In this document: positions 50,407-59,167 of the stretch, one piece after another
How positions within the stretch are numbered: the stretch's first letter is position 1
Layout of the letters: each line of letters opens with the position of its first letter
Assembly: GCA_021324155.1 (NCBI GenBank)
Contig: JAJPJQ010000028.1
Location: forward strand, 1 to 64,000
Reading direction: 5' to 3'
Origin: Pseudomonadota bacterium
GTDB taxonomy: Bacteria > Desulfobacterota > Binatia > UBA9968
Length of the DNA stretch: 64,000 nt
Program-made: the position numbers and the translations under genes
Notes under the pieces: generated by a model
What the model saw: the letters and a program-made list of their open reading frames with translations, nothing else
The model's database searches: none
Told to the model about the DNA's origin: nothing

Positions 50407-51405
50407 CTATTGTATTATTTTATCGGCTTGAATGAGAACTTGTTGTGGAATGTTAATATCTAGCTGTCGCGCCGTTTTTAAGTTGACAGAAAGCTCAAAT
50501 TTCTCGGGTAATTTGACGGCGAGATCGCCGGGCTTTGCGGCTTTCAAGATTTCTACGACGTACCCCGCAGCGCGGCGGTACAGATCCGCCAAATGTGCGC
50601 CGTACGACATCAAACCTCCAGCATCAACGTAACGGATCTCTTCGGTCATTGACGGCATGCGGTGCTTGAGCGCGAGGTCAAAGACCTGCTTAGAATATTG
50701 GCCCATTAGGGGATTTGAGACAACAAACAACGCGTCCACGCGCGCGTTTTTCGCTGTTTGTATAGCCCGCTCCAGATTGGGATTCGGCGCTTTGATTTCA
50801 ATCGAGCGCAAATCTAATTTAAAGCCTTGGGCAGCCGCTGTATATTCCTTGAAAGCGATTGCAGGTCCCGGCGCATTGCCATCCCAAAGAACAGCAATGC
50901 GCGACATCTTCGGTAAAACTTGCTTCAGGAGCTCTACTCTTTTAGAACTTATATCCCGATTTAGCCAAGCTAAGCCGGTAACATTGCCACCAGGATGCGC
51001 AAAGCTATCCACGTATCCGGCGGCAACCGGATCCACGGAGCTTATCATCACGATGGGGATTGTTTTCGTAGCGTCTTTAGCGGCTCTAATCACGACATTG
51101 TTGACGCCCATGATGACATCAACCTTTTGCTGTACGAACTCATTCACAAAAGGCGTCATCCGATCGAGTTGTCCTTCGGCATAGCGGCGCTCGATCAGTA
51201 TATTTTTGCCGTCAACATATCCCAGTTCTTGTAAGCCTTGCCTGAATGCCGTCAATTGCGGAGATTGGGCGTTCGAAGCTCCGGAAGATATTATGAAGCC
51301 AACGCGAGGTACTTTTGGTGGCTGTTGCCCGTAGGCTAGGTCGAAGGATAAAAGCAGCGCCACGCAAAAAGCAATTCTATTCCCAATGCGCCGACGATAG
51401 TTCAT
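50407..51405 (-). CDS. ABC transporter substrate-binding protein (ABC_sub_bind family)
   Basis: 332 residues from ATG 51405, the start directly before the signal peptide (NRIAFCVALLLSFDLAYGQQ); the frame is open for 31 more codons upstream. 'VPRVGFIISSGASNAQSPQL', 'TAFRQGLQELGYVDGKNILI', 'IERRYAEGQLDRM', 'VDVIMGVNNVVIRAAKDATK' and 'GNVTGLAWLNRDISSKRVEL' fit PF04392. Members bind amino acids or unknown small molecules in the periplasm. No permease or ATPase is adjacent. A TATACT box ends 9 bases before the ATG (minus strand 51420-51415), which would make the message nearly leaderless. The gene is AT-richer than the genome average seen here. Confidence 0.92.
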   Translation of the reverse strand: MNYRRRIGNRIAFCVALLLSFDLAYGQQPPKVPRVGFIISSGASNAQSPQLTAFRQGLQELGYVDGKNILIERRYAEGQLDRMTPFVNEFVQQKVDVIMGVNNVVIRAAKDATKTIPIVMISSVDPVAAGYVDSFAHPGGNVTGLAWLNRDISSKRVELLKQVLPKMSRIAVLWDGNAPGPAIAFKEYTAAAQGFKLDLRSIEIKAPNPNLERAIQTAKNARVDALFVVSNPLMGQYSKQVFDLALKHRMPSMTEEIRYVDAGGLMSYGAHLADLYRRAAGYVVEILKAAKPGDLAVKLPEKFELSVNLKTARQLDINIPQQVLIQADKIIQ

Positions 51406-51509
51406 AGCGTTGCGAGTATAGCACGACTGTGCTGGGCCGTGCGAATTGCTATGGCATTTCGCTGTTTTGAGTCTCGATCGATCGACGGGTAACGACAACG
51501 CCAGAATGC

Positions 51510-52241
51510 TTAATGGCTCGCAGCACTTGGCGCACGATTGACCCGGTCTTCGAAGGCGTACCCGAAGCGATCAATTAGAGAGCGGTCACGAGTCGCAACC
51601 AAATCGGCAAGCTCGCCTGGATAATAAAATGAATAATGGAGATGGTCCGAAGTATTTTTTTTGTCCGAATCGAGGACATAATCCCTTAGGGTGCTATCAA
51701 TAATCCCGATCTTATCAAAAAATCTAACAAGATCCTGACGAAGCGATTCTACGCGGCAAAAATGCACATCGTCGGTTGGCCCAAATAATTGACTGAATCG
51801 GAATGAATATAGCCCGAGGCCCGTGCGACGGATTTTCGCCATAAGACTTTTCGTCAGGTTCGGAATGTGCTTGTCGCGGAAATTGAACTCTTCAGGCAAA
51901 GCGTCGATCAAAACGCGGAGCTTTTCATCGTCAACGCCCAAGTTCAATGCGTTTCGAATAGTATCCGCAAAATCAAGATTTCTACTATCGCTAATAGTAC
52001 AAAACAGCGGCGTATACCGACTGCTCGCCTTCTGATGGTGATACCAAGAAACATAAAATTCCCATGGGTTACGAATTGTACCCAAAACCGGAAGATGCGC
52101 GTACTCGCGCGGCATAAGAGTCCTCGGAAGGTGATAGCCAATTTCCCGAGCTGATGGAAAAAACTTTCTTATAATGTCGCTGACAAATGTGCCGCCAGTT
52201 CGGGGCAAATGTATAAATACAAATTTTTCGGTCACCAACAC
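51510..52241 (-). CDS. Sulfotransferase-family protein
   Basis: 243 residues, GTG start. 'KFVFIHLPRTGGTFVSDIIR' is the 5'-phosphosulfate loop of PAPS-dependent sulfotransferases, and 'GTIRNPWEFYVSWYHHQK' is the 3'-phosphate-binding segment (R-N-P-x-x-x-x-x-S). 'HFCRVESLRQDLVRFF' occurs at the place of the usual family motif 3. It probably moves sulfate from PAPS to a surface sugar or small molecule, but substrate is not inferable. The gene is clearly AT-richer than its neighbours and lies 9 bp from a P-loop kinase-like gene of the same composition. Confidence 0.88.
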   Translation of the reverse strand: MLVTEKFVFIHLPRTGGTFVSDIIRKFFPSAREIGYHLPRTLMPREYAHLPVLGTIRNPWEFYVSWYHHQKASSRYTPLFCTISDSRNLDFADTIRNALNLGVDDEKLRVLIDALPEEFNFRDKHIPNLTKSLMAKIRRTGLGLYSFRFSQLFGPTDDVHFCRVESLRQDLVRFFDKIGIIDSTLRDYVLDSDKKNTSDHLHYSFYYPGELADLVATRDRSLIDRFGYAFEDRVNRAPSAASH

Positions 52242-52250
52242 GCTTATACT

Positions 52251-53057
52251 CTACGCCTTGTTGATCGAGACAGAAGACGACCTAGTGATCGAGACGGAAT
52301 CCAAATCGGCCAATTTTCGACCCTCGGTAATATAAGAAACGTTTATTATAGAATAAGCCAATGGTTGTTTTTTGGCCGTCTCAAAAATTAATTTCTGCTG
52401 CCATGCGCGCCTATGCCGGGGAGTTTTGAATCCTTCCTTGGTGATTATTTCTCGTTGATATTTCGACCACCAAATTGATCTTTCCGGATGTAAGCTTCTC
52501 TCTTCAATTTCCTTTTCATCCAACTGTAAAACAAATACGTGCACTGGAAGTGTTTGCAAAGTACCTATGATTTCGTCGTATTGCTCTTTCAGATATGGGT
52601 ATCTCGAAACCGTCGAAACATACGCCGATAAATGGAACCTGTTTAATAGGAAGATGGCATCTCTATCGCGCGCAAGGGTCTCCTTCACGTAGTTAACAAA
52701 AAACCGCATGAATTTAATGCGGACCTCTGGCATACCTTCGATCTGCAATTGTTTCCATGATTGGAGCAGTTCGCCCTCGGAATAATCGTGGACATCTTTT
52801 CCCTTAAGTTTTGTCGTCAAATATTCCTGAAATGTGTCTTTTCCAGAACCCGATATGCCTTCAATGATAAGCACCCGAGCGTTTAGAACGCTTCCGCTTA
52901 GTGGGGCGAAACCGTTGTTGCGCTGTTGTTGAAGACGCAGCAGGTCCTTTATTTGCGCAGGCACTACAGGCCAACCAAGGGGATTAGGGTCCGGCTTTCT
53001 TTTTCGGGACGACGAGTCGCCGGCTCCCGCCGAGACATTCTGGGTCGATTTTTTCAT
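52251..53057 (-). CDS. P-loop kinase-like protein (thymidylate kinase-type fold)
   Basis: 268 residues from ATG 53057, chosen because GAGGGG lies six bases upstream. Walker A 'IIEGISGSGKDTFQEYLT' near residue 65, then 'RDRDAIFLLNRFHLSAYVST' (the D-R-F/H-type motif of nucleoside and thymidylate kinases) and 'VHVFVLQLDEKEIEERSLHP' (lid start). This is a P-loop NMP/deoxynucleoside kinase-like arrangement but I do not recognise a defined family. The N-terminal 45 residues are low complexity (Ser/Gly/Lys/Pro). AT-rich, paired with the sulfotransferase gene 9 bp downstream; a joint role in modifying a metabolite is possible but unsupported. Confidence 0.72.
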   Translation of the reverse strand: MKKSTQNVSAGAGDSSSRKRKPDPNPLGWPVVPAQIKDLLRLQQQRNNGFAPLSGSVLNARVLIIEGISGSGKDTFQEYLTTKLKGKDVHDYSEGELLQSWKQLQIEGMPEVRIKFMRFFVNYVKETLARDRDAIFLLNRFHLSAYVSTVSRYPYLKEQYDEIIGTLQTLPVHVFVLQLDEKEIEERSLHPERSIWWSKYQREIITKEGFKTPRHRRAWQQKLIFETAKKQPLAYSIINVSYITEGRKLADLDSVSITRSSSVSINKA

Positions 53058-53481
53058 TCCCGCCCCTCGATTAGACTGACCTCTATTAGTAGATAGGTTC
53101 CCGCTACAGATGCAAGACAATTAATTGAAGGGAAGCTCCAATTTGGAACGCTGGTCCATAATTATAAATGAATTAAACTAGACTAGGACATCGATGACCG
53201 TCAAGGGCAAAATAGTGTCCGGTGCTACATTTCCAGGTCAGGATACGCATACCAGTAAAAAATGTGCCAAAGCCTTCGGCGTTTTTTGTAGAGGTGTTTT
53301 TGCTGGTTACGGTCGATGCGGCTATGGCATAATTCCTGCTTTTTTGGCGCTGGAAGGAAAAAATTGAAAAAAGTGGCCGTATTGCGTCAAAAAATGCCAA
53401 TTTTTGACAACCATCGTACACAACTTTGCACTGGAGTGCTCATTCTTAGTAGTCGCGATTGAAAATCTGGACGGCTGGGTC
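53058..53481. other. AT-rich intergenic region without a gene
   Basis: 424 bp between divergent genes. The only structured element is the inverted repeat listed at 53386-53408. A scattered run of A and T tracts (53270-53405) gives no start-stop pair with a ribosome-binding site. Confidence 0.6.
53386..53409 (+). promoter_or_regulatory. Inverted repeat overlapping a TTGACA box upstream of the histidine kinase
   Basis: GTCAAAAA at 53386-53393 and TTTTTGAC at 53401-53408, spacer 7. TTGACA at 53404-53409 is a consensus -35, but no clear -10 follows at 16-18 bases. The overlap would suit an operator. The kinase ATG is 72 bases further on. Confidence 0.35.
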
Positions 53482-55437
53482 ATGGCCACTTCTCTGACGC
53501 ATAAGACTATCACCCTGGAGCGGGCTCTACCTTCCGCCAGATTGTTGGCGGTGAAAGACTGGCGGAATCTCATCGGTGCGCCCATAGGCGGTGGCGGTAT
53601 CCGCCGTCGTTTCCTCCTGTGGGGTCTCAGCTTCTTCGGTCTCACCCTGACGCTCGTCATTATCGCGAGCTACTCGTATACCGAACGGCAGATTCGACGC
53701 GACGCCGTCCAGTTGCAGAACGAGATAGCGTCCGTCACGGCGGACCGGATCAACAATTACGTCAAGCGCAAGATCGAGCGCTTTTCCGACACCGCCAACG
53801 CGGTCAATCTCTACGCGCTCGGCAGCAAAGAACAGCAACTGCTCCTCGGCCTGCTTGTAAAAAACGACAGCAGCTTCACGGAAGCCTCGATCATCGACTC
53901 CAAAGGCATGGAAGCCGTCAAGGTCTCCGATCGCAAGGTGTATTTTGCCTCTGACCTCAAAGACCAAAGCAAGGCGACAAAGTTCATCAAGCCAATGGAA
54001 GGTCAGGATTATATCAGCCGCGTATACCTCTCGGTTCACGGTCAGCCTTACGTGACAATCTCGATTCCCTTGTGGGGTACGGCGCAAAATATCGTTGGAG
54101 TGCTGTCGGTCGAAGCTGATCTTTCATTTTTGTGGGAGGTCATCGAGAAAGTCCGGTTCGGCGCCGCCGGCTACGCCTATCTCGTCGATGAGCAGGGGAA
54201 CCTCATCGCCCATGGCGATGCCTCGCTCGTATCAAAGAAACTCAACCTCCGGAGCCTGGAGAAGGTGCGCGAATTCTTGATCAATCCGACTCGCGCGGAC
54301 GCCTCTCCGGCAAAGGAATCGCGCGGCATCATGGATCGCCCGGTGCTCAGCACCTATGCCCCGATCCGCGGGCTCGGCTGGGCCGTTATTCTCGAAGAGC
54401 CGAGCGACGCCGCGCTCGCCAACGTCGATCTTTTAAAACGATCGGCGCTGATGCTGCTCGTTGTCGTGTTGGTGGCCGGCGCCGCTATCATGGCTTGGCT
54501 GAGCACTAGAATCACAGGTCCGATCCGCGAGCTGCACGAGGGAGCTAAGATTATCGGCGCGGGCAATCTCGATTACCGGGTCGCCATCGCGACCGGCGAC
54601 GAGATCGAGGGGCTCGCGCAGCAGTTCAACCGCATGGCGGGCGAACTGAAAATCTCCTACGCCACGCTCGAACAGAAGGTGAAGGACAAAACGAGCGAGC
54701 TCGAAAAGGCGAATTCGGAGCTCGAGCACGCGTACGCGAACCTGCTGAGGGCCAATAAGGCGAAAGACGAATTCTTGAGCGTCATGTCGCATGAGCTGCG
54801 CACGCCTCTGAACGTCGTCATGGGCTATACCGGCATGATCAAGGAAGGCGTCCTCGGGCCGATCAATCCGCAGCAGAGCCGCGCGCTGGAAAAAGTCATC
54901 GGCCGTTCGACCGATCTGCTCATCATGATCAGCCAAATTCTCCAGGCAACGAGCATCGAAGCGGGCAAAGCCCAGGTCGACATCCGCGAATTCGATGTCG
55001 GCGAATTTCTCGACGGCATCAAATCCAATTATGATTTTCCGCTCGGCAAAAATGTCGTTTTTCACTGGGATTATCCCCGCGAGCATCTCATCGTCAAAAC
55101 CGACGCCGCCAAGCTCAAGCACATCCTGCAAAACCTGATCAACAACTCGATCAAGTTTACCGAGACAGGAAGCATCAGCATTCGGGCGGCTTTCACGTCG
55201 CAAATGAAAATGCTGCAGATCGAGGTCGAAGACACCGGCATCGGCATTCAGAAAGAAATGCTCCCCTCGGTCTTCAACATCTTCCATCAGGTCGACAGCT
55301 CCGAGACACGCTCGTACGGCGGGGTCGGCCTGGGGCTTTACATCGTGAAAAAATACACCGATCTTCTCAAGGGAACGATTCGTGTGGAGAGCGAGCTGGG
55401 CAAAGGCTCGACGTTCACCCTCACGCTGCCCTGTTGA
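53482..55437 (+). CDS. Membrane sensor histidine kinase with extracytoplasmic Cache domain
   Basis: 651 residues from ATG 53482 (an open TTG 26 codons upstream is possible). A transmembrane helix near 45-65 (FLLWGLSFFGLTLTLVIIAS), a periplasmic dCache-like domain ('SFTEASIIDSKGMEAVKVSD', 'GQPYVTISIPLW', 'YAYLVDEQGNLIAHGD', 'APIRGLGWAVILEEP'), a second helix near 320, HAMP ('STRITGPIRELHEGAKIIGA'), a coiled coil, then HisKA with phospho-His437 ('SVMSHELRTPLNVVMGYTG') and HATPase_c with N, G1 and G2 boxes ('ILQNLINNSIKFTETG', 'VEDTGIGIQKEM', 'GGVGLGLYIVKKY'). It has no adjacent regulator. It senses an external small molecule, unknown, and signals to an unlinked regulator, possibly the one at 24443. 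Confidence 0.93.
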   Translation: MATSLTHKTITLERALPSARLLAVKDWRNLIGAPIGGGGIRRRFLLWGLSFFGLTLTLVIIASYSYTERQIRRDAVQLQNEIASVTADRINNYVKRKIERFSDTANAVNLYALGSKEQQLLLGLLVKNDSSFTEASIIDSKGMEAVKVSDRKVYFASDLKDQSKATKFIKPMEGQDYISRVYLSVHGQPYVTISIPLWGTAQNIVGVLSVEADLSFLWEVIEKVRFGAAGYAYLVDEQGNLIAHGDASLVSKKLNLRSLEKVREFLINPTRADASPAKESRGIMDRPVLSTYAPIRGLGWAVILEEPSDAALANVDLLKRSALMLLVVVLVAGAAIMAWLSTRITGPIRELHEGAKIIGAGNLDYRVAIATGDEIEGLAQQFNRMAGELKISYATLEQKVKDKTSELEKANSELEHAYANLLRANKAKDEFLSVMSHELRTPLNVVMGYTGMIKEGVLGPINPQQSRALEKVIGRSTDLLIMISQILQATSIEAGKAQVDIREFDVGEFLDGIKSNYDFPLGKNVVFHWDYPREHLIVKTDAAKLKHILQNLINNSIKFTETGSISIRAAFTSQMKMLQIEVEDTGIGIQKEMLPSVFNIFHQVDSSETRSYGGVGLGLYIVKKYTDLLKGTIRVESELGKGSTFTLTLPC

Positions 55438-55458
55438 CCTGCCCCGCTCCGCCGACGC

Positions 55459-57075
55459 TTACGCGGAGCCTTTTTTGCGCACTTCGATGGGAAGAATTTT
55501 CCCGAGCGCGCTCGCGGCGGGAGCCTCGCGCCTGACCCTAAGCGTCCCCGCGCTGTCCCAGATCCGGGCTTGGAATTCGTTGCCCCACGAGCCGCGTCCC
55601 AACTCCGAGCGGACGCGCGCGAGCGCCGCTCCTTCGTCCACGGCGCCAAGCCGCGGATGGATGCGGAGCACGAGTCGCGTCTCGGCGGCGGCGTCTTCTT
55701 CCTCGGCCAGCTGATAATCGGATGACGCTCCGCCGAACTCTTCGGGCAGAATTTTTTCGACGAACTCGGCGACGTCGGCCCAGAAGTAATTCATGCCTTC
55801 GGCCGTGAACTTCTCGCGGCTGCGAATCTCGTGGAGGTGAAGTCCCAGTCCACATGCTTCCAGCGCGCAGCCGCACGGGCTGCGGTCGATAATCCCACAG
55901 TCGCCGTTCGCCACGTTCAAAAGCAGCCGATCGGCGCACGGATCGATCGTCGTAAAAAGCAGCGGACTGTAGGGTGCGGTGGAGCGAGGCACCACGGTGG
56001 CGAAATTTTGCAGCACGTGAACCTCGTCGGTAAAGCGCCTATGGCCGCAGCCGTAACCCGCCATGCCAAGCTCCGCAAACGCATACCGGCACGTGACCGT
56101 CGCGCCGGCGGCTTCGATGATCTCGCGCTTGGCTTCGGTCAGCGGCTCGCCGGTGGCGACGAAGGTCACCGCATCGAGGCGAACTCCGGCTCGCCCCGCT
56201 TGGCTGGCGATACGCACCGCATTGCTCGATGACGCCGTAATGCAGCAGCGCCGTCCCGCGGCGCGCTCCTGAGATATCCAGTCGAGAATGACCGTCGAGC
56301 CGACGAATTCCGGCGCCGGAAATCCGGGTCCGTATCTTCTTGCCAGCCGCACGATGAGCTCCGTAGTGAGCCGATGATAGAGCGCGCCCGCCCCGCTTTT
56401 ATTCGGCACCGTGCGGGCGAACCATCGCTTCGGGACAACGCCGATTTTCGTATAGATAAACATGCAGCACGTCCCGCCGCTGCCTGGGAGGACCGCGTCG
56501 ACGAGCGCATGACTCGCGTCGAAGAGGCCTTGCGTCGCGAAGAAAACGATCAGCGCCCGCACGCTGAAATCGAGTCGCGCCAAGGAGGCCGTGGCGCCGA
56601 TTGGCTGTCCCGTGCTGCCGCTGGTCTGAATGAGAATGCCGGGCGCACCGTCGCGGCGCTGAAAGCTCTCCGGCGTTACTCTAAAGCTGATTCCGCCGCG
56701 CACGACGTCGGCGTTTCCGCGGTATTCGGCGATGGTGAGGTAAACGCCCTCCGCGGCGAGCCGCTCCAGCGTTGGTTCGAGCCCGGCTTCGCGAACGGAA
56801 TGCGCCAGATCGGCGAACTCGCAACCGGCGAGGCGTAGCAAACGCAGATAAGGACTAGTTGGGTCGCCGTAAATCCGCTCGAGCGCAACGGCGAGGAAAG
56901 TCTCCCCGCGCCGCTCGACGGCGCGACGTATTTCCTCTTTTGCTTCCTGAAGTGTCGGGCGCGTGCTGTAGAACGCCGGGAGCGCGCGGCCGAGCCGGTA
57001 GAACCCCGCGGCCGCCGCCCGCTTCCGCGCAAATGACGCGCCGCCCAGCAGGCCAAAAAAGGAAATAGCCGACAT
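55459..57075 (-). CDS. Phenylacetate-CoA ligase-like AMP-forming enzyme
   Basis: 538 residues. 'GILIQTSGSTGQPIGATASL' is the Ser/Thr/Gly-rich ATP loop of the adenylating superfamily, 'VTFVATGEPLTEAKREIIEA' and 'VTCRYAFAELGMAGYGCGHR' match the PaaK/acyl-protein-synthetase branch (usual Y-G-x-x-E), and 'DRLLLNVANGDCGIIDRSPC' the following Asp region. It activates a carboxylic acid as acyl-AMP; CoA transfer is assumed from the family. There is no other CoA-ester gene adjacent; the next gene (14 bp upstream) is a cupin. The substrate is unknown. Related PaaK-like proteins occur in polysaccharide and secondary-metabolite loci. Confidence 0.85.
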   Translation of the reverse strand: MSAISFFGLLGGASFARKRAAAAGFYRLGRALPAFYSTRPTLQEAKEEIRRAVERRGETFLAVALERIYGDPTSPYLRLLRLAGCEFADLAHSVREAGLEPTLERLAAEGVYLTIAEYRGNADVVRGGISFRVTPESFQRRDGAPGILIQTSGSTGQPIGATASLARLDFSVRALIVFFATQGLFDASHALVDAVLPGSGGTCCMFIYTKIGVVPKRWFARTVPNKSGAGALYHRLTTELIVRLARRYGPGFPAPEFVGSTVILDWISQERAAGRRCCITASSSNAVRIASQAGRAGVRLDAVTFVATGEPLTEAKREIIEAAGATVTCRYAFAELGMAGYGCGHRRFTDEVHVLQNFATVVPRSTAPYSPLLFTTIDPCADRLLLNVANGDCGIIDRSPCGCALEACGLGLHLHEIRSREKFTAEGMNYFWADVAEFVEKILPEEFGGASSDYQLAEEEDAAAETRLVLRIHPRLGAVDEGAALARVRSELGRGSWGNEFQARIWDSAGTLRVRREAPAASALGKILPIEVRKKGSA

Positions 57076-57089
57076 TCACGCTCGGGGGC

Positions 57090-57524
57090 CTACTCGAGTA
57101 CCGTCACGCCTTCCGGCCAGACGACGAGCACGACGGTCTCACCAGCGCCCGCCGGCGCATGCGGCCTATGGATGGACTTGGGATCGAGATAGACGACGTC
57201 GCCGGCGCGATATGAGCCCGTCTCATCGGCAATCGCGCCCTTGAGCACTAAATAATACTCGCCCCCGACGTGCTCGTGTCGGAGAAAAACATTGGCTGCG
57301 GCCCCGGCCGCGATTCGGTAGACGACCATCTCGCGTTTGCCCTCGCGCGCGAGCCGCGCCATCTTCAGCCCGTTGCCGAAATCGCGCCAGGAAAGCCGAT
57401 CCAAGGCCTGATCGTCGAGTTGAATGCTCGCGATGCCGGCAATGGAGTGGCGCAATACGGTCATGAGTGAGTCTGTTATCATGGCGGCGGGGAAACACCA
57501 ACCATTGACAGTATTCGACTTCAT
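57090..57524 (-). CDS. Cupin-domain protein (ChrR/anti-sigma cupin-like)
   Basis: 144 residues from ATG 57524, supported by GAGGG five bases upstream; M21 is an alternative that would lengthen the gap to the divergent gene. One cupin barrel: 'GKREMVVYRIAAGAAANVFL' and 'RHEHVGGEYYLVLKGAIADE' (His-x-His and Glu ligands), 'AGDVVYLDPKSIHRPHAPAG' (His). It resembles cupins related to the metal-binding half of ChrR. Its partner and function are unknown. It lies 14 bp upstream of the ligase gene, likely cotranscribed. Confidence 0.78.
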   Translation of the reverse strand: MKSNTVNGWCFPAAMITDSLMTVLRHSIAGIASIQLDDQALDRLSWRDFGNGLKMARLAREGKREMVVYRIAAGAAANVFLRHEHVGGEYYLVLKGAIADETGSYRAGDVVYLDPKSIHRPHAPAGAGETVVLVVWPEGVTVLE

Positions 57525-57533
57525 TCGTACCCT
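57505..57533 (+). promoter_or_regulatory. Promoter placing transcription start at the ATG of the alginate lyase-like gene
   Basis: TTGACA at 57505-57510 (perfect -35), 17 bases, TACCCT at 57528-57533 (matches at the three most conserved -10 positions). A start 7 bases downstream is 57540, the first base of the ATG, so the message would be leaderless. No ribosome-binding site precedes that ATG. Confidence 0.5.
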
Positions 57534-57539
57534 CGATGC

Positions 57540-58625
57540 ATGCGCGCGGCGCTCGCATTATTCTTTCTGCTTGTTAGCGTCACGCCGGGCGTTGCCGCGG
57601 ATATCTCCAACTCCTCCCGCATTACGATGAGCGACGGACAAATCGCGGCGCTGAAACAAACCCTCAAGAACGAGCCGGGCGCCGCGGCCGCGTTTGCGCC
57701 GGTACAAAAGATCGCCGATCGCGCCCTGAGCGAAGCCGCGCAGCCCATAAGGAAGATTGTCTCCGAGGGCAGGCTATACAACGATCCCGACAAGACGCGC
57801 AGCTTGGCCGCGCGGCGCGACCTCTTCAAGATCGAGGCTCTTGGATATTGTTATGCGCTGGCGGGCAAGCCGGAATACGGCGCCAAGGCGCGCGAATTTA
57901 TTCTCGCATGGGCTCGCACCTACGAGAGCGACGGAAACCCGATCAACGAGACGGAGTTCGTTCGCCTGATGAAGGGGTACGATCTCGCCAGGAGATTATT
58001 CTCTGGGGTAGAGCGCGCGGAAATCGATCGCTGGCTGCTGCGCATGGCCGATAAAGAAAGGACGGAGATTCGTCCCGAAAGCAGCGCGGCGCAAAACAAC
58101 CACATGAGCCACCGGCTGAAGATCATCGGCCATGTCGCTTACCTTCTGCCCGACGCCGCGCGGTCGCGCTGGACTGCCGCCGAATACCGGCGTCATTTAG
58201 ATCGCAATCTCAATCCTGACGGGACAACCTTCGACTTTCGCCAGCGCGATGCGCTGCACTACCATGTGTATGATTTGCTGCCGCTCGTCGAGCTGGCGAT
58301 CGCGGCGGACAAAGACGGAGAGAACTTTTACCGCCATGCCACGGCTCAAGGCGCCTCGCTGGAACGAGCGATCGCGTTTCTCATCCCCTATATCACCGGC
58401 GAAAAGAAACACGCCGAGTTCGTCCATTCGACGGTGAAATTCGATCGCGAGCGCAGCGCGGCGGGAGATCTCTCCATCCGCGTCGGCGCGATGTGGAAAG
58501 CCGAAGAAGCGCGCAGGCTTTTCGATCTGGCGGGCTATTTCACGCCGGGGTTTCACGAGGTGAAATTCGCCGGAGCCGATGGCGAAAGCTTCGACCGGCT
58601 GCTCGCGAAATCGGCAAGACAATAA
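57540..58625 (+). CDS. Secreted alginate lyase-like protein (PL5/AlgL-type alpha barrel)
   Basis: 361 residues. A signal peptide (ALALFFLLVSVTPGVAA) precedes an all-helical body. 'FKIEALGYCYALAGKPEYGA' and 'AREFILAWARTYESDGNPIN' are the common opening of alginate_lyase (PF05426) proteins, 'AAQNNHMSHRLKIIGHVAYL' corresponds to the catalytic N-N-H segment, and 'DGTTFDFRQRDALHYHVYDL' to the next active-site region with Arg, Asp and His-Tyr-His. It may cut an acidic polysaccharide in the periplasm or outside. Substrate is inferred at family level only. It stands alone, divergent from the cupin with 15 bp between starts, and ends at a strong terminator. Confidence 0.82.
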   Translation: MRAALALFFLLVSVTPGVAADISNSSRITMSDGQIAALKQTLKNEPGAAAAFAPVQKIADRALSEAAQPIRKIVSEGRLYNDPDKTRSLAARRDLFKIEALGYCYALAGKPEYGAKAREFILAWARTYESDGNPINETEFVRLMKGYDLARRLFSGVERAEIDRWLLRMADKERTEIRPESSAAQNNHMSHRLKIIGHVAYLLPDAARSRWTAAEYRRHLDRNLNPDGTTFDFRQRDALHYHVYDLLPLVELAIAADKDGENFYRHATAQGASLERAIAFLIPYITGEKKHAEFVHSTVKFDRERSAAGDLSIRVGAMWKAEEARRLFDLAGYFTPGFHEVKFAGADGESFDRLLAKSARQ

Positions 58626-58627
58626 AA

Positions 58628-58659
58628 AAAAGGGGCGGTTCTTTCGAACCGCCCCTTTT
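58628..58659. terminator. Bidirectional terminator between the lyase-like gene and rplQ
   Basis: AAAAGGGGCGGTTC at 58628-58641 pairs with 58646-58659, a perfect 14-bp stem with a 4-base loop. A-run before and T-run after let it work for both converging genes. Confidence 0.92.
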
Positions 58660-58676
58660 ACAAAACTTTACAGCGG

Positions 58677-59156
58677 CTAGGCCGTCGCCGCTTTGGCGCG
58701 GCGGCGCGGCTGCTTCGCCTCGCCGGCTTTTTCGTCGCCTTCCGTCTTGGTGCGCCGGCGACGGCGTCTTCCGCCCTCGCCTTCGGCTTTCGCGGGCGCC
58801 TCGGCAGGCAGCAGTTCGACGATCGATACCGCCGCCTGATCGCCGCGGCGCCAGCCGATCTTGACCACGCGGCTGTAACCACCCGGCCGATCTTTGAAGC
58901 GCGCCGCGAGCGTATCGAACAGCTTGTGCACGACCGCCTCGTCTTGAATCACGGCCAGCGCCTGGCGCCGCGCATGCAGCGTCCCCTGCTTGCCGAGGCC
59001 GATCATCCAGTCAGCCCAGCGGCGCAGCTCTTTCGCCTTTGGATCGGTCGTCTGGATGCGCTCGTGGCGCAACAGCGACGTGACAAGGTTTCTCAGCAGC
59101 GCGCGACGATGGCTGGCGCTGCGGTTGAATTTTTTGCCTGCCCTTAGATGTCGCAT
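58677..59156 (-). CDS. rplQ: Ribosomal protein L17 with a long basic tail
   Basis: 159 residues; the L17 body ('MRHLRAGKKFNRSASHRRAL', 'LLRNLVTSLLRHERIQTTDP', 'GGYSRVVKIGWRRGDQAAVS') ends near residue 118. Most bacterial L17 proteins stop close to there; here a 40-residue Ala/Lys/Arg/Glu tail follows. A large-subunit protein near the exit tunnel. Last gene of the run, 11 bp after rpoA. Confidence 0.97.
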   Translation of the reverse strand: MRHLRAGKKFNRSASHRRALLRNLVTSLLRHERIQTTDPKAKELRRWADWMIGLGKQGTLHARRQALAVIQDEAVVHKLFDTLAARFKDRPGGYSRVVKIGWRRGDQAAVSIVELLPAEAPAKAEGEGGRRRRRRTKTEGDEKAGEAKQPRRRAKAATA

Positions 59157-59167
59157 AAATGCTCGAT

